DNA from: Stramenopiles sp. TOSAG23-2
Taxonomy: Eukaryota; Sar
NCBI GenBank assembly: GCA_900128395.1
Contig: LT649346.1
Coordinates: 1-34,809 of the forward strand
Reading direction: 5' to 3'
DNA: 34,809 nt
The notes beneath the pieces were generated by a model. The model had not been told where the DNA came from and did not search any database. It worked only from the letters and a program-made list of their open reading frames with translations. Of the stretch, positions 27,003 through 34,809 are shown in pieces (the stretch's first letter is position 1; each line of letters opens with the position of its first letter). The translations under genes were made by a program, and so were the position numbers.

Positions 27003-27768
27003 TTTAAAAAAAAAAAAAAAAGCATATTTTTATTGATAAAATGAACCTCTAACAATCGATGAGTGGGTGTAATTCGTGTGTGCATGTCTGTATATACCAA
27101 CATTGGCGCGGCGAGACAAACAAAAAAGGGGGAGATTTTTAAATATGTATGTTTTGAGTGTAAAAAAAAAATGTAAAATATATAAAAAAAAAATAAATGC
27201 ACCAACAAAAAATGTGCAAACTGCAGTGGCAAATCATCGCTATTATAAATAATTTCAATAATGAAGCACTAAAATTTTTAAGTCTATAATAAATCTTCGG
27301 TGTGGGGATGCGACGTTTCGCAAACAATAAATCCTATTTTATATTACAAATTTCCGATTAGTTTTTCCATAGAAAATATAACACGTATTACTATGTAAAT
27401 AGGAACACAGCAACACACGATCTAAATACCTTATACTGTATCTAACACTTTCTTCCACAAGTCGTCACATAATACTACCACATAGTACAATCCATTAAAT
27501 AATGTAATTTGTAATTCGTAATATTAAAATTGGATTTTTACTATACAAATTTTTCCTCACACAACTAAATTTTTGTCCTCCCTCCCACCTTATAACTTCT
27601 TCTTCACAAATTATTAGTAAAAAGTGCTAAATAAATAAATATTAGAAAGATAGAAATGAATAATACCTCTCTATCTACATCAAACAATATATCAAAAGTA
27701 TAGAATATATATATATATATATATTAATATTTTTTTATCCGTTTACTCCCTTCCTGATCATCATCATC
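27003..27768. other. Intergenic gap between two plus-strand genes
   Basis: 766 bases. An A tract (27007-27021) follows the PG-repeat gene. A TA tract (27704-27725) precedes the next ATG. Minus frames at 27139-27327 and 26807-27232 have no features of a gene. Nothing else is supported. Confidence 0.55.
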
Positions 27769-30021
27769 ATGTCGATTCGTAAAAAGAATGCATGGGGTAT
27801 GAAACAAAAATTATTGCGGGAGAAGAAACAGAAAGAAAAGAAAAAACTTGAATTAAGGAAAGCAAAAAATGAACAAAAAGAACGTGAACAAGCAAGACTC
27901 GAAATAAAACATGCAAGTGAAAAGCGACAATATAGTAATAATAATAACAACAACAACAACAATCAAACTAATACGAGAAAAACAACCACCTGGGCAAACA
28001 TTAGCAATAAGCAAAGCAACAATATGAAAAAGCCATCGTTTCAACAATCATCGAAAAAAACAAATAATAATACAAATGATAATAAGGAACGTTCTGATGA
28101 TAGTTTATTTGCACATTTATTGGCGCAACAACAACTAGGGTCTCAAAATAACAATAAAAAAGGTAAGAAAAAGAAATCAAAGCAACCAAGTGATTTGCTG
28201 CAAGCGCCTATTATTACAACTAAACTATCACAAAATCAATTAAAAAAATTGAATAAGAAAAACAATAAAAAAAATAAAAAACCGACGTTCGAAAATAATC
28301 GGACTGTAACATACAGAGAAAAAAAAGTTGTTATTGTTACTAAAAAAGAATTTGAAGATACACAAAAAATTATACATGGTGAATTAGATGAGAGTGAAGT
28401 GAAAAAAATTACGGAAAGAAAGAAGAAGAAGAAACGCCCATCCACATTACGTAAAGCTATTAATCGTGATCGTAGAAAACGTTGGTTTGAAGCAAATCCT
28501 GAGGTTTTGATTGCAAAAAAAACATGTTTAAAGATGAATATGTATTTAAATGTTGCAAGATTATTGAAAATGGAAATGGCTATCCCAACAATATATAAAG
28601 ATAGTGAAGATTATGCTATTGTCGTTAATAATTTGGCGAAAGATAAATTAAAAGAATCTATTTCCCCTTCGAAAAAAAATAAGAACAAGAAATTAAAAAA
28701 TAATAATAAAAACAGCAACAAAAAGCAAGTGGGTAAGAAAAAGAAAGGTAGTAGTAAGAATAACAATAATGAAATGCAAGTTATTGAAGAAGAAGAAGAA
28801 GAAGAAAAGCAGGAAGACAAAGAAGTGAAAAATGCAGATAATAATTTAAATGATAATACAACTAATAATGACAATATTAATAGTGATTTTCCACCTTTAC
28901 CATCAATGGATTTCCCACCACTTCCATCGACAAATATAAAATCAAAGAAAAAACATGCTTTAAAAAAAAAAGAAACAAATACTACATTAGATAGTATTAT
29001 ATCCACAGCAGACAAAAATAATGATAACAATGCGAAGAAGAAAAAGAAGAATTCAACGGTGAAAAAAGGAGAAGTAAAACAGAAGAAGAAAAAAGTAAAT
29101 CCATTTGCTTCCCCATATCCAAAATTACCAAACGCATCACATACACGTGATTATGTAGATCAAATTGTTGATGTTGACATTGGTAAAAAAGTGAAACAAA
29201 TGTTTTCTATTCTTGTCAAATTGCAAGAAAAATTACGGAAAACAGATCCAGAACGGGCGAAATTACGAAAACGATATGTCGTTGGTACGAGAGAAGTATT
29301 ACGTTCATCTAAAAAGAAAACTACAAAATGTATTATTATGGCAACAAATATAGACGAATGTGGAGAACGTGGTGGTCTAGATGAAACGCATGGTAAAATT
29401 GTTGCTAATTGTAAACAAAACGATATACCTTTAATTTACGCATTGCGACGTCGTACTTTAGGAAAGGCGTTGGGGAAACATTTAAAAATGAGTTCCGTAG
29501 CAGTTTTAAATGCTGATGATGCAAGTGTGTATTACAAAGAATTATTAGTAATGGCTAAAGAACGTAAACAGCAATTTATAAATGGGAAAGAATCAAATTC
29601 TAGTAATGACAATCCTAATCAATATAATAATAATGTTGGCAGTGTAAAGACAGGGGAGAATAAAGGTGATGCGTCATCTGCCAACTCTATGGCTGCTAAG
29701 ACAAGCGAAATGCACTCATTTCATGATAAAAAACAGCATCATACTAATAGTTCACAAAAGCATTCGAAGAAAGGGAAGAAGAAGAAGAAAAATAATTCTA
29801 TTGATGAACTTGATAAATCAAGTCTATCTGTGATGAAACCATCTAAAGAATTATATGGTAATCGTAACACTGATATGGAAAAAAATGATACAAAACAAAA
29901 GCGAACTCAACTAAACCCAAGTGCTGGTGAATTTGTTCCAAATTATTATAATCCAGTTGCTAAGGAATGGGTACCTCCATCAACATATAATACTAATAAT
30001 AATGATAATGATAATGGTGAC

Positions 30022-30055
<34 letters not shown>

Positions 30056-30840
30056 GTGACTATAATAATAATAATAATAATAACAACAGTGTCATGGATA
30101 ACAACAATATAAATAATAAAAACCAATTTGCAATTGTACCATTTTCACATACTGCAAATTGGAGTGAGGCGTTAAAATTGCCAAAGCGTAATATTACATT
30201 ATTTAATCGAAATTTAGTTTTAGAACAAGATTGGAAAGATGATGGAAAGGGAGGTAGTAACTTAGGATTTGGTGCTTCGATTTATCCTAGTGCAATACTT
30301 TTAGCATCGTATTTTGAGAAAAACCAACAGATAATGAAAAACAAAACGGTGTTAGAATTAGGCGCTGGTGTTGGCCTTTGTGGGATAGCAGCATATTTAG
30401 CAGGTGCTAAAAAAGTATGCATAACTGATGGCGATGATGAATTATTGAAATTGATTAAAAAAAATGTGAAATCAAATATAAATTCATACGATGTACATAC
30501 ATCGCGTTTGCTTTGGGGAGATATGAATGACCATGCAATTATTCAAAGGGATGTTTTATCAACATCATTAAATAATAAATTTGACGTCATTTTTGGTAGT
30601 GATATTGTTGCATGCCCATATGTAGATGCATTAAATTCATTAATTGAAACCTTGGAATATTATTTCAACGAAAATCCAAAATTGTTGATATACATCAGTT
30701 ACAAACGTAGAAATGAAAGTGAAAACAATTATTTTTGGAATATTATTCAAGAAACAAAAGGATGGAAAACGGAGGATGTTAATATTGATATGTTTGAAGG
30801 GATGAATGAAGATTTATATTTATGTAAAATTAGTAATTAA
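27769..30840 (+). CDS. SBP2-like SECIS-binding protein fused to a PAM2 motif and methyltransferase
   Basis: 1023 residues in one frame. Residues 1-440 are Lys/Glu/Asn-rich with a short paired DFPPLPS motif (373-388). Residues about 446-485 hold a block before the L7Ae domain (SPYPKLPNASHTRDYVDQ) placed like the Sec-incorporation segment. Residues about 495-600 are an L7Ae-type RNA-binding domain with SBP2 features: RYVVGTREVLR, CIIMATNIDE, GGLDETHGKIV and RRTLGKALGK. SBP2 binds the kink-turn in SECIS elements and recruits the elongation factor that inserts selenocysteine. LNPSAGEFVPNYYN (715-728) is a PAM2 motif for the MLLE domain of poly(A)-binding protein. After an Asn-rich linker, residues 797-1023 form a class I methyltransferase of METTL21/Methyltransf_16 type: VLELGAGVGLCGIAAYLAGA (861-880), ITDGDD (acidic strand end) and GSDIVACPY. 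The combination has no known counterpart that I can name. The methylation target is unknown. Confidence 0.9.
30001..30100 (+). repeat. AAT microsatellite with GGTGAC interruptions, in frame
   Basis: Trinucleotide (AAT)n tracts with GGTGACTAT interruptions encode the Asn-rich linker between the PAM2 motif and the methyltransferase. Units are multiples of three, so expansion keeps the frame and changes linker length. Confidence 0.85.
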
Positions 30841-31164
30841 ACAAATAAAACAAGTGTGTGTTCTTTTTTTTTTTCTTTTTATCACAATATTGAAGTACAA
30901 ACTATGTTTTACAAGGCACTTCCTTTTACAAAATTTATTTCTTTGTTTGTTTGTGTCCCCAAGCCAGGCAAGCTGGGCAAAAGCCATTGCCAAAGATCTC
31001 ACATACATTCCACTATTATTACTATGAAATATCATGCTTTTATATAATACACATAGCATTGGTTCAGCATTACAAGTCAAATTGTCCAATATTGTAATAA
31101 CAACAGGGATTTTAGTAGATTCTCGGATTCTCCCTAATAATGTAGTTGGTTCGGAAGATTGTTT
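30820..31164 (-). pseudogene. Relic open frame overlapping the tail of the SBP2 gene
   Basis: 114 open codons on the minus strand, from after a TGA (31167-31165) to a stop at 30822-30820, with no ATG near the start. Content is protein-like: LLGRIRESTKIPVVITILDN, CNAEPMLCVLYKSM and SGMYVRSLAMAFAQLAWLGD, alpha-helical in appearance (an ARM/HEAT-type segment is a guess). The C-terminal part becomes Lys-rich and runs antisense into the SBP2 stop. More open frame continues upstream of the TGA for about 15 codons to another TGA. No good splice pair was found. Most likely a fragment of a gene duplicated or decayed here. Confidence 0.4.
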
Positions 31165-31416
31165 TCAGAAGAAGTACATCTTCGTTCTTGAGTGTATTAG
31201 ATGATATCAATAACTCAATAGCGCACCTTTATCTACCCCTAGAAATCACGATTGTTTTCCATTTCGAAATATTAGCTCAGCGTTAAAGATCTACTAGTAC
31301 AAGAAAATAGAAAGGGTACGTCCTGTCTTCCTTCCTTTATATAGTGTTTTTTATTTGGTATTTTGGTATTTTGGTACTTGTGCTCGTGTTACCTTCTTAT
31401 CTACATCACACCAGTA
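31165..31416. other. Gap between the relic frame and the 7TM gene
   Basis: The 7TM frame is open back to about 31363 through TTG and other codons, but its first ATG is 31417. Repeated TTTTGGTA words (31359-31376) lie just before it. No promoter element is certain. Confidence 0.4.
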
Positions 31417-32697
31417 ATGAGATTGAAGCATACAATTTTTTGTAGCATATTGCTGTATTTTGTTAATAGTAATTATGTTATTTCTATTTCAACGAAAACC
31501 ATTTGTAATCATGAAGGGCGGAGCAATGCTTTTAGCAAACCAATTGACAACTGTACTCAATGCATCACAAAAACTAAAGCAACCACAGGTTTGGAAATTG
31601 AAATTGCCATTTGCAAAGTTGAAAAAGATGAAAAGTATCATGAACAAAAGGAACTTAAATGTGAATATTGTCAATGTAACGCTGGTCATAGATTTAATAT
31701 CAATAATGATAAATGTACACATGTATTTCAAGATACAGTATGGGTAACTGTGTTTAATTATGCATATTATGTGCCATTATACATATTTGCTCTGTATATT
31801 ACCATTAAATTGCATTGTCATAAACTTTCAGTAAATGTACAGAAAAGACCCCAATTTGCACAACAAAGCCGTTTGCGTCGTTTAAGCATAAAATGCACTG
31901 CTTCTTGCGTTGGAAATAGAGTGATAATAGCAATTAATTGTTTGATTGCATATTTAAGCCTACAACTGTTTCGTCACTTAATATGTGGAGTGGAGAATGA
32001 AAATTATATAATCTCTGTTTTTGCGTATCTAATAATAAAAACAACAAGCATTAAATGTTTAATGTTAGCAAGTATTTTTGTAATAACTTCTTGGGCAAAA
32101 ACGACGAATGGGTTGGTGAACCATTGTTACGGCAAACTACCGAATTTTATCACATCGAAAGCAATAGGTTTTGTTTTAAAATTGATTGTTTTTGTTAGCT
32201 GGTGTATATACCCGATGGCTCGTATCTTTGGTAAAGAATATTATTATTTTAATATGTATTTTAATCTCATATTTCTTGTAACAGGTGGTACATTTGCATT
32301 GTTTTATGGGGGGTTGTTAACGCATTGGTTGAAACGTGTTGCGGGCAGAAGGAGTATACAAAATACAACCCAGAAGAAGCAGTTTGATCTAGCGGTAGTC
32401 ATGTCTCGTTATCTTATAGGAATTGGTCTTTACGTAGTTTTCACGTTTGTTTGCTACTTATTTGTGCCCGGCTCGACAGCTGTTGAAATGTTTATTTATT
32501 TATTTACATTAGCACACTTGCATTTATTTTTAGTGTTCTGTCTACTTCGAATATTTGAAGCAAAAGTTGAAAGCAATTTGTTTCTTTGCGGTTGTTGTTC
32601 TAGAAGACATAATAATGTTGTACTGTCATCTACAGAAGAAATTTCTTCAGAGCGTCAAAAGCAAGGAAGCATGGGGTTTGTTTTAGAGGTAAATTAA
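31417..32697 (+). CDS. Seven-transmembrane protein with a cysteine-rich ectodomain
   Basis: 426 residues from the ATG at 31417. Residues 5-24 form a signal peptide. Residues 30-101 are a cysteine-rich extracellular part (CNHEG... CTQC, CKV, CEYCQC, CTHV; about nine Cys). Seven hydrophobic segments follow, near 108-131, 167-190, 197-225, 248-270, 278-303, 326-350 and 355-380. The tail is Lys/Ser-rich with a CGCC pair (possible palmitoylation). The order signal peptide, Cys-rich region, seven helices and short tail is that of a receptor-like protein. Some features recall THH1/TOM1/GPR137-type membrane proteins (IFVITSWAKTT in the third helix region), but the match is weak. Ligand and coupling unknown. 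Confidence 0.65.
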   Translation: MRLKHTIFCSILLYFVNSNYVISISTKTICNHEGRSNAFSKPIDNCTQCITKTKATTGLEIEIAICKVEKDEKYHEQKELKCEYCQCNAGHRFNINNDKCTHVFQDTVWVTVFNYAYYVPLYIFALYITIKLHCHKLSVNVQKRPQFAQQSRLRRLSIKCTASCVGNRVIIAINCLIAYLSLQLFRHLICGVENENYIISVFAYLIIKTTSIKCLMLASIFVITSWAKTTNGLVNHCYGKLPNFITSKAIGFVLKLIVFVSWCIYPMARIFGKEYYYFNMYFNLIFLVTGGTFALFYGGLLTHWLKRVAGRRSIQNTTQKKQFDLAVVMSRYLIGIGLYVVFTFVCYLFVPGSTAVEMFIYLFTLAHLHLFLVFCLLRIFEAKVESNLFLCGCCSRRHNNVVLSSTEEISSERQKQGSMGFVLEVN

Positions 32698-32830
32698 TAT
32701 TTAACAAATTAAAATAGTTGTAGTTGTCTACTCGTAGTTAAGATAACAATGATTATAAAAGATAAATATGATCATTTTGCGCACACTTCATTTTGCACCC
32801 AACATCTTCACTTTTAACTTTTATAAACTA

Positions 32831-33101
32831 AAATAATTTCAAATAATAACTACTCGTAAGAAAGTGAAGCAGCGACAGAGAGAGAGATACATGCAAGAAG
32901 TATACGTACAAAAACAAACAATTCAAACAATTGCATCATTACTCATTGACAATAATAATAATAATAAATACGAACCAAAACAATACATGTAACAATATGT
33001 TAATACTGATTAACAACCTCATAGATAATAGTAAGGACCATCTTTCCATAACTTCAACTATAGAATAGACTTTCAGATTTTTTTTGGAGATTTACAATAT
33101 G
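32831..33101 (+). pseudogene. Degenerate duplicate of the 5' end of the LRR gene
   Basis: Matches 33182-33480 over about 270 bases with scattered substitutions and small indels: the leader (AAATAATTTCAAATAATAAC), the GA-rich stretch, CATCATTACTCATTGACAAT and ATAGATAATAGTAA. The start codon ATG is replaced by TTG, and the frame is broken by further indels. The copy ends where GGAGATTTACA meets unique sequence. It is a dead remnant of a tandem duplication. Confidence 0.85.
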
Positions 33102-33213
33102 ATAGGTAAAATATATTTAACACTACCATTATGTTGCACTAAGTATATTTTTTTATAATCGAAATAATCTAATCTAATAAGAAATAATTTCAAATAATAA
33201 CTAAGAAAGTGAA

Positions 33214-33216
<3 letters not shown>

Positions 33217-33252
<36 letters not shown>
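33217..33252 (+). repeat. (GA)n microsatellite in the LRR gene leader
   Basis: About 18 GA units just upstream of the LRR ATG. The degenerate 5' copy upstream has a much shorter and impure version, so the tract expanded after duplication. Confidence 0.9.
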
Positions 33253-33254
<2 letters not shown>

Positions 33255-33295
33255 CATGCAAGAAGTATATATGTACAAAACAAACCATTCAAACT

Positions 33296-34353
33296 ATGGC
33301 ATCATTACTCATTGACAATAATAATAATACAACAACAACAACAACAACAACAACAAATACGAACCAAAACAATAACAATGTTAATACTATTAACAACCTC
33401 ATAGATAATAGTAATGACCATCTTTCCATAACTAATATACTTTCAGATTTTGAAGAATTACCTGGAGATTTACAAATATGTATCAGTCGCTATTTTGATG
33501 ATGATATTCTTGCAATGATAAATGTGTTTGCAAAAACAAGTACAAAATTTCTTAAATTTGATCCCTTGCGTAGTTATTATTTTATAATTGTATTGCCAAA
33601 TAAATATGTGGTCCGTTATGGAGTAGATTTTCATGATGTAAGTGCATTTTTGCATCACAAGAATCTCACAGATGACGATGCATTAGCTATTGGTGAAGAA
33701 TTAAGAACAAACAATACATTAGAGTTCTTGCAACTACGTAATAATAATATTACTGATGTACAAAGTATTGGTGAAGCATTAAAAACAAACAATACATTAA
33801 GGAGATTGGACCTAGATAATAATCAACTTAGGACCTAGATAGTAATAATATTACTGATGTACAAAGTATTGGTGAATTGTTAAAAGCAAATAATACATTA
33901 ACGGAATTGTGGCTACGTAATAATAATATTACTGATGTACAAAGTATTGGTGAAGCATTAAAAACAAACAATACATTAAGGAGATTGGACCTAGACAATA
34001 ATAATATTACTGATGTACAAAGTATTGGTGAAGGATTAAAAACAAACAATACATTAACAACATTGTACCTAGACAATAATAATATTACTGATGTACAAAG
34101 TATAGGTGAAGCGTTAAAAACAAACAAGACATTAGAGGAATTGCACCTATATAGTAATAATATTACTGATGATGGTGGAATACAAAGTATTATTGATGCA
34201 TTAAAAACAAACAATACATTAAAGACATTGTCCCTACATAATAATCAACTTAGTGATAATATAATATCACAATTAAATGCTATAGAACAATATAAGAGAG
34301 ATGGATCAAACAGGTATCAACAAGTGGAAGGGATGGTGATAGCGGCATTGTAA
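33296..34353 (+). pseudogene. Leucine-rich-repeat gene with an F-box-like start, frameshifted
   Basis: Start ATG at 33296 (an upstream GTG lies in GA-repeat leader). Residues 1-45 are Asn/Thr-rich. Residues about 48-75 (LSDFEELPGDLQICISRYF) read like an F-box-type helix, then YVVRYGVDFHDVSAFLHHKN. From about 33690, ribonuclease-inhibitor-type LRRs of 26 residues recur with the core ITDVQSIGEALKTNNTL. The first frame stops at TAG 33836-33838. A second frame, from about 33843 to TAA at 34353, continues the LRRs. The cause is visible: a 23-base block (33808-33830) beginning GGACCTAGATA is duplicated, and 23 is not a multiple of three. Without it the frames align. F-box-LRR proteins are ubiquitin-ligase adaptors; that role here is inference. 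It may be a recent pseudogene or an allelic/assembly artefact. Confidence 0.75.
33749..34240 (+). repeat. 78-base tandem LRR repeats
   Basis: ATTACTGATGTACAAAGTAT begins units at 33749, 33850, 33928, 34006 and 34084, with a variant at 34162. Spacing is 78 bases except the first interval of 101, which holds the extra 23 bases. High DNA identity between units shows recent expansion and makes length change likely. Confidence 0.92.
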
Positions 34354-34423
34354 TTTATAATAGTTTAAGTTACAATAAACAACAACATTAGCATGGCCAT
34401 GCAATTATTCATAATTAGAATAA

Positions 34424-34505
34424 TATGAAATCACAATTAAATGCTATACAACAATATAAAAGAGATGGATCAAACGGGTATCAACAAGTGGAAGGGATGG
34501 CACTG
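34424..34505 (+). repeat. Partial duplicate of the 3' end of the LRR gene
   Basis: Matches 34260-34340 (ATCACAATTAAATGCTATAG, GAGATGGATCAAAC, TATCAACAAGTGGAAGGGAT) with a few substitutions, about 160 bases downstream. It has no start and no long frame. Together with the 5' copy, it shows the LRR locus was once duplicated at both ends. Confidence 0.85.
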
Positions 34506-34809
34506 ATGGTGATAAGGACATAATAATTAATATATATTTATATACTACCAACTACAATATACTATCCATTTATTATCCGCGATCATCATCAAACATCAAA
34601 CTTCAACCTCTTCCTTCGCACTACCAGGTACCAGGTAGCACCTTCCGTCCTTTTTTCCATTTATTTATTAGAATTATTATTATTTATTCTAGATTCTAGC
34701 CAGCTAGATACTGTATTGTTTTGTATGGAGAGAGTAAAAAAAAAAGTACGCTTCGTAATTAATTACTAAAAGATAGAGATAAGATAATTGAAATTATATT
34801 GTATATATA
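34506..34809. other. Window end, no gene seen
   Basis: AT-rich sequence with TA, TTATT and A tracts. Some GC-richer segments (CTACCAGGTACCAGGTAGCA near 34621) form a short inverted repeat. No frame, tRNA or rRNA. Confidence 0.5.

Noticed and set aside
27139-27327. A minus frame beginning FAKRRIPTPKIYY
   Set aside because: Short, no ATG at its start, Phe/Tyr-rich from T-rich DNA and no splice support.
31165-31167. In-frame TGA before the relic frame as a selenocysteine codon
   Set aside because: A second in-frame TGA lies 17 codons upstream, no SECIS-like core is visible downstream, and the frame has no good start.
34387-34398. ATTAGCATGGCC, which occurs in U6 snRNA
   Set aside because: Only these 12 bases match. 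The ACAGAGA box and the rest of U6 are absent.
1-34809. tRNA, rRNA and spliceosomal RNA genes
   Set aside because: No GGTTCRANNCC T-arm with a matching acceptor stem, no rRNA core and no convincing snRNA core was found on either strand by eye; a tRNAscan and covariance search would settle it.

Overview
This is nuclear DNA from an AT-rich, gene-dense unicellular eukaryote. Several things point that way. The genes are monocistronic and lie on both strands. A few introns begin GTAAGT or GTATGT, carry a CTAAC branch point and end in AG. Asparagine and glutamine runs are frequent, and TA-rich microsatellites fill the gaps. The gene set is eukaryotic: ISD11, Mediator subunit 22, a phospholipid scramblase, a VPS4-type AAA ATPase, a SECIS-binding protein 2 homologue and a sperm-tail PG-repeat protein. 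The last implies a flagellum at some stage, and the SBP2 homologue implies selenoprotein synthesis. TAA, TAG and TGA all end genes, so the code looks standard. I cannot place the organism below 'protist'.

Layout, 1-14.9 kb: a secreted GH43 glycosidase fused to a pepsin-like protease (-); ISD11 (+); O-acetylhomoserine sulfhydrylase (-); a long gap with foldback structures; a two-domain short-chain dehydrogenase with two introns (+); a two-exon basic protein of unknown function (-); a tiny four-exon gene found only by following splice sites (-); a CBM96/DNRLRE-like protein (+); MED22 (-); a 58-bp-arm inverted repeat; a scramblase (+).

Layout, 15-23.4 kb: an ankyrin-TPR-DnaJ co-chaperone (+); a VPS4-like AAA ATPase with an organelle-type N-terminus and a membrane segment (+); a pseudokinase with an RG-rich repeat tail (-); a SMIM13-like single-pass membrane protein (-); an NAD(P)-binding NmrA-like protein (+).

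Layout, 23.4 kb to the end: two damaged minus-strand reading frames; a sperm-tail PG-repeat protein (+); a 1023-residue SBP2-PAM2-methyltransferase fusion (+); a relic reading frame (-); a seven-transmembrane protein (+); and a frameshifted leucine-rich-repeat gene whose 5' and 3' ends are both partly duplicated beside it.

The genes do not form one pathway. The recurring theme is unusual domain combination: GH43+pepsin, SDR+SDR, ANK+TPR+J, SBP2+PAM2+methyltransferase, and VPS4 core plus presequence and membrane anchor. The second theme is decayed reading frames in the gaps, often with more GC-rich codons than the intact genes. The strongest candidate for something undescribed is the SBP2-methyltransferase fusion; the GH43-aspartic protease fusion is second.
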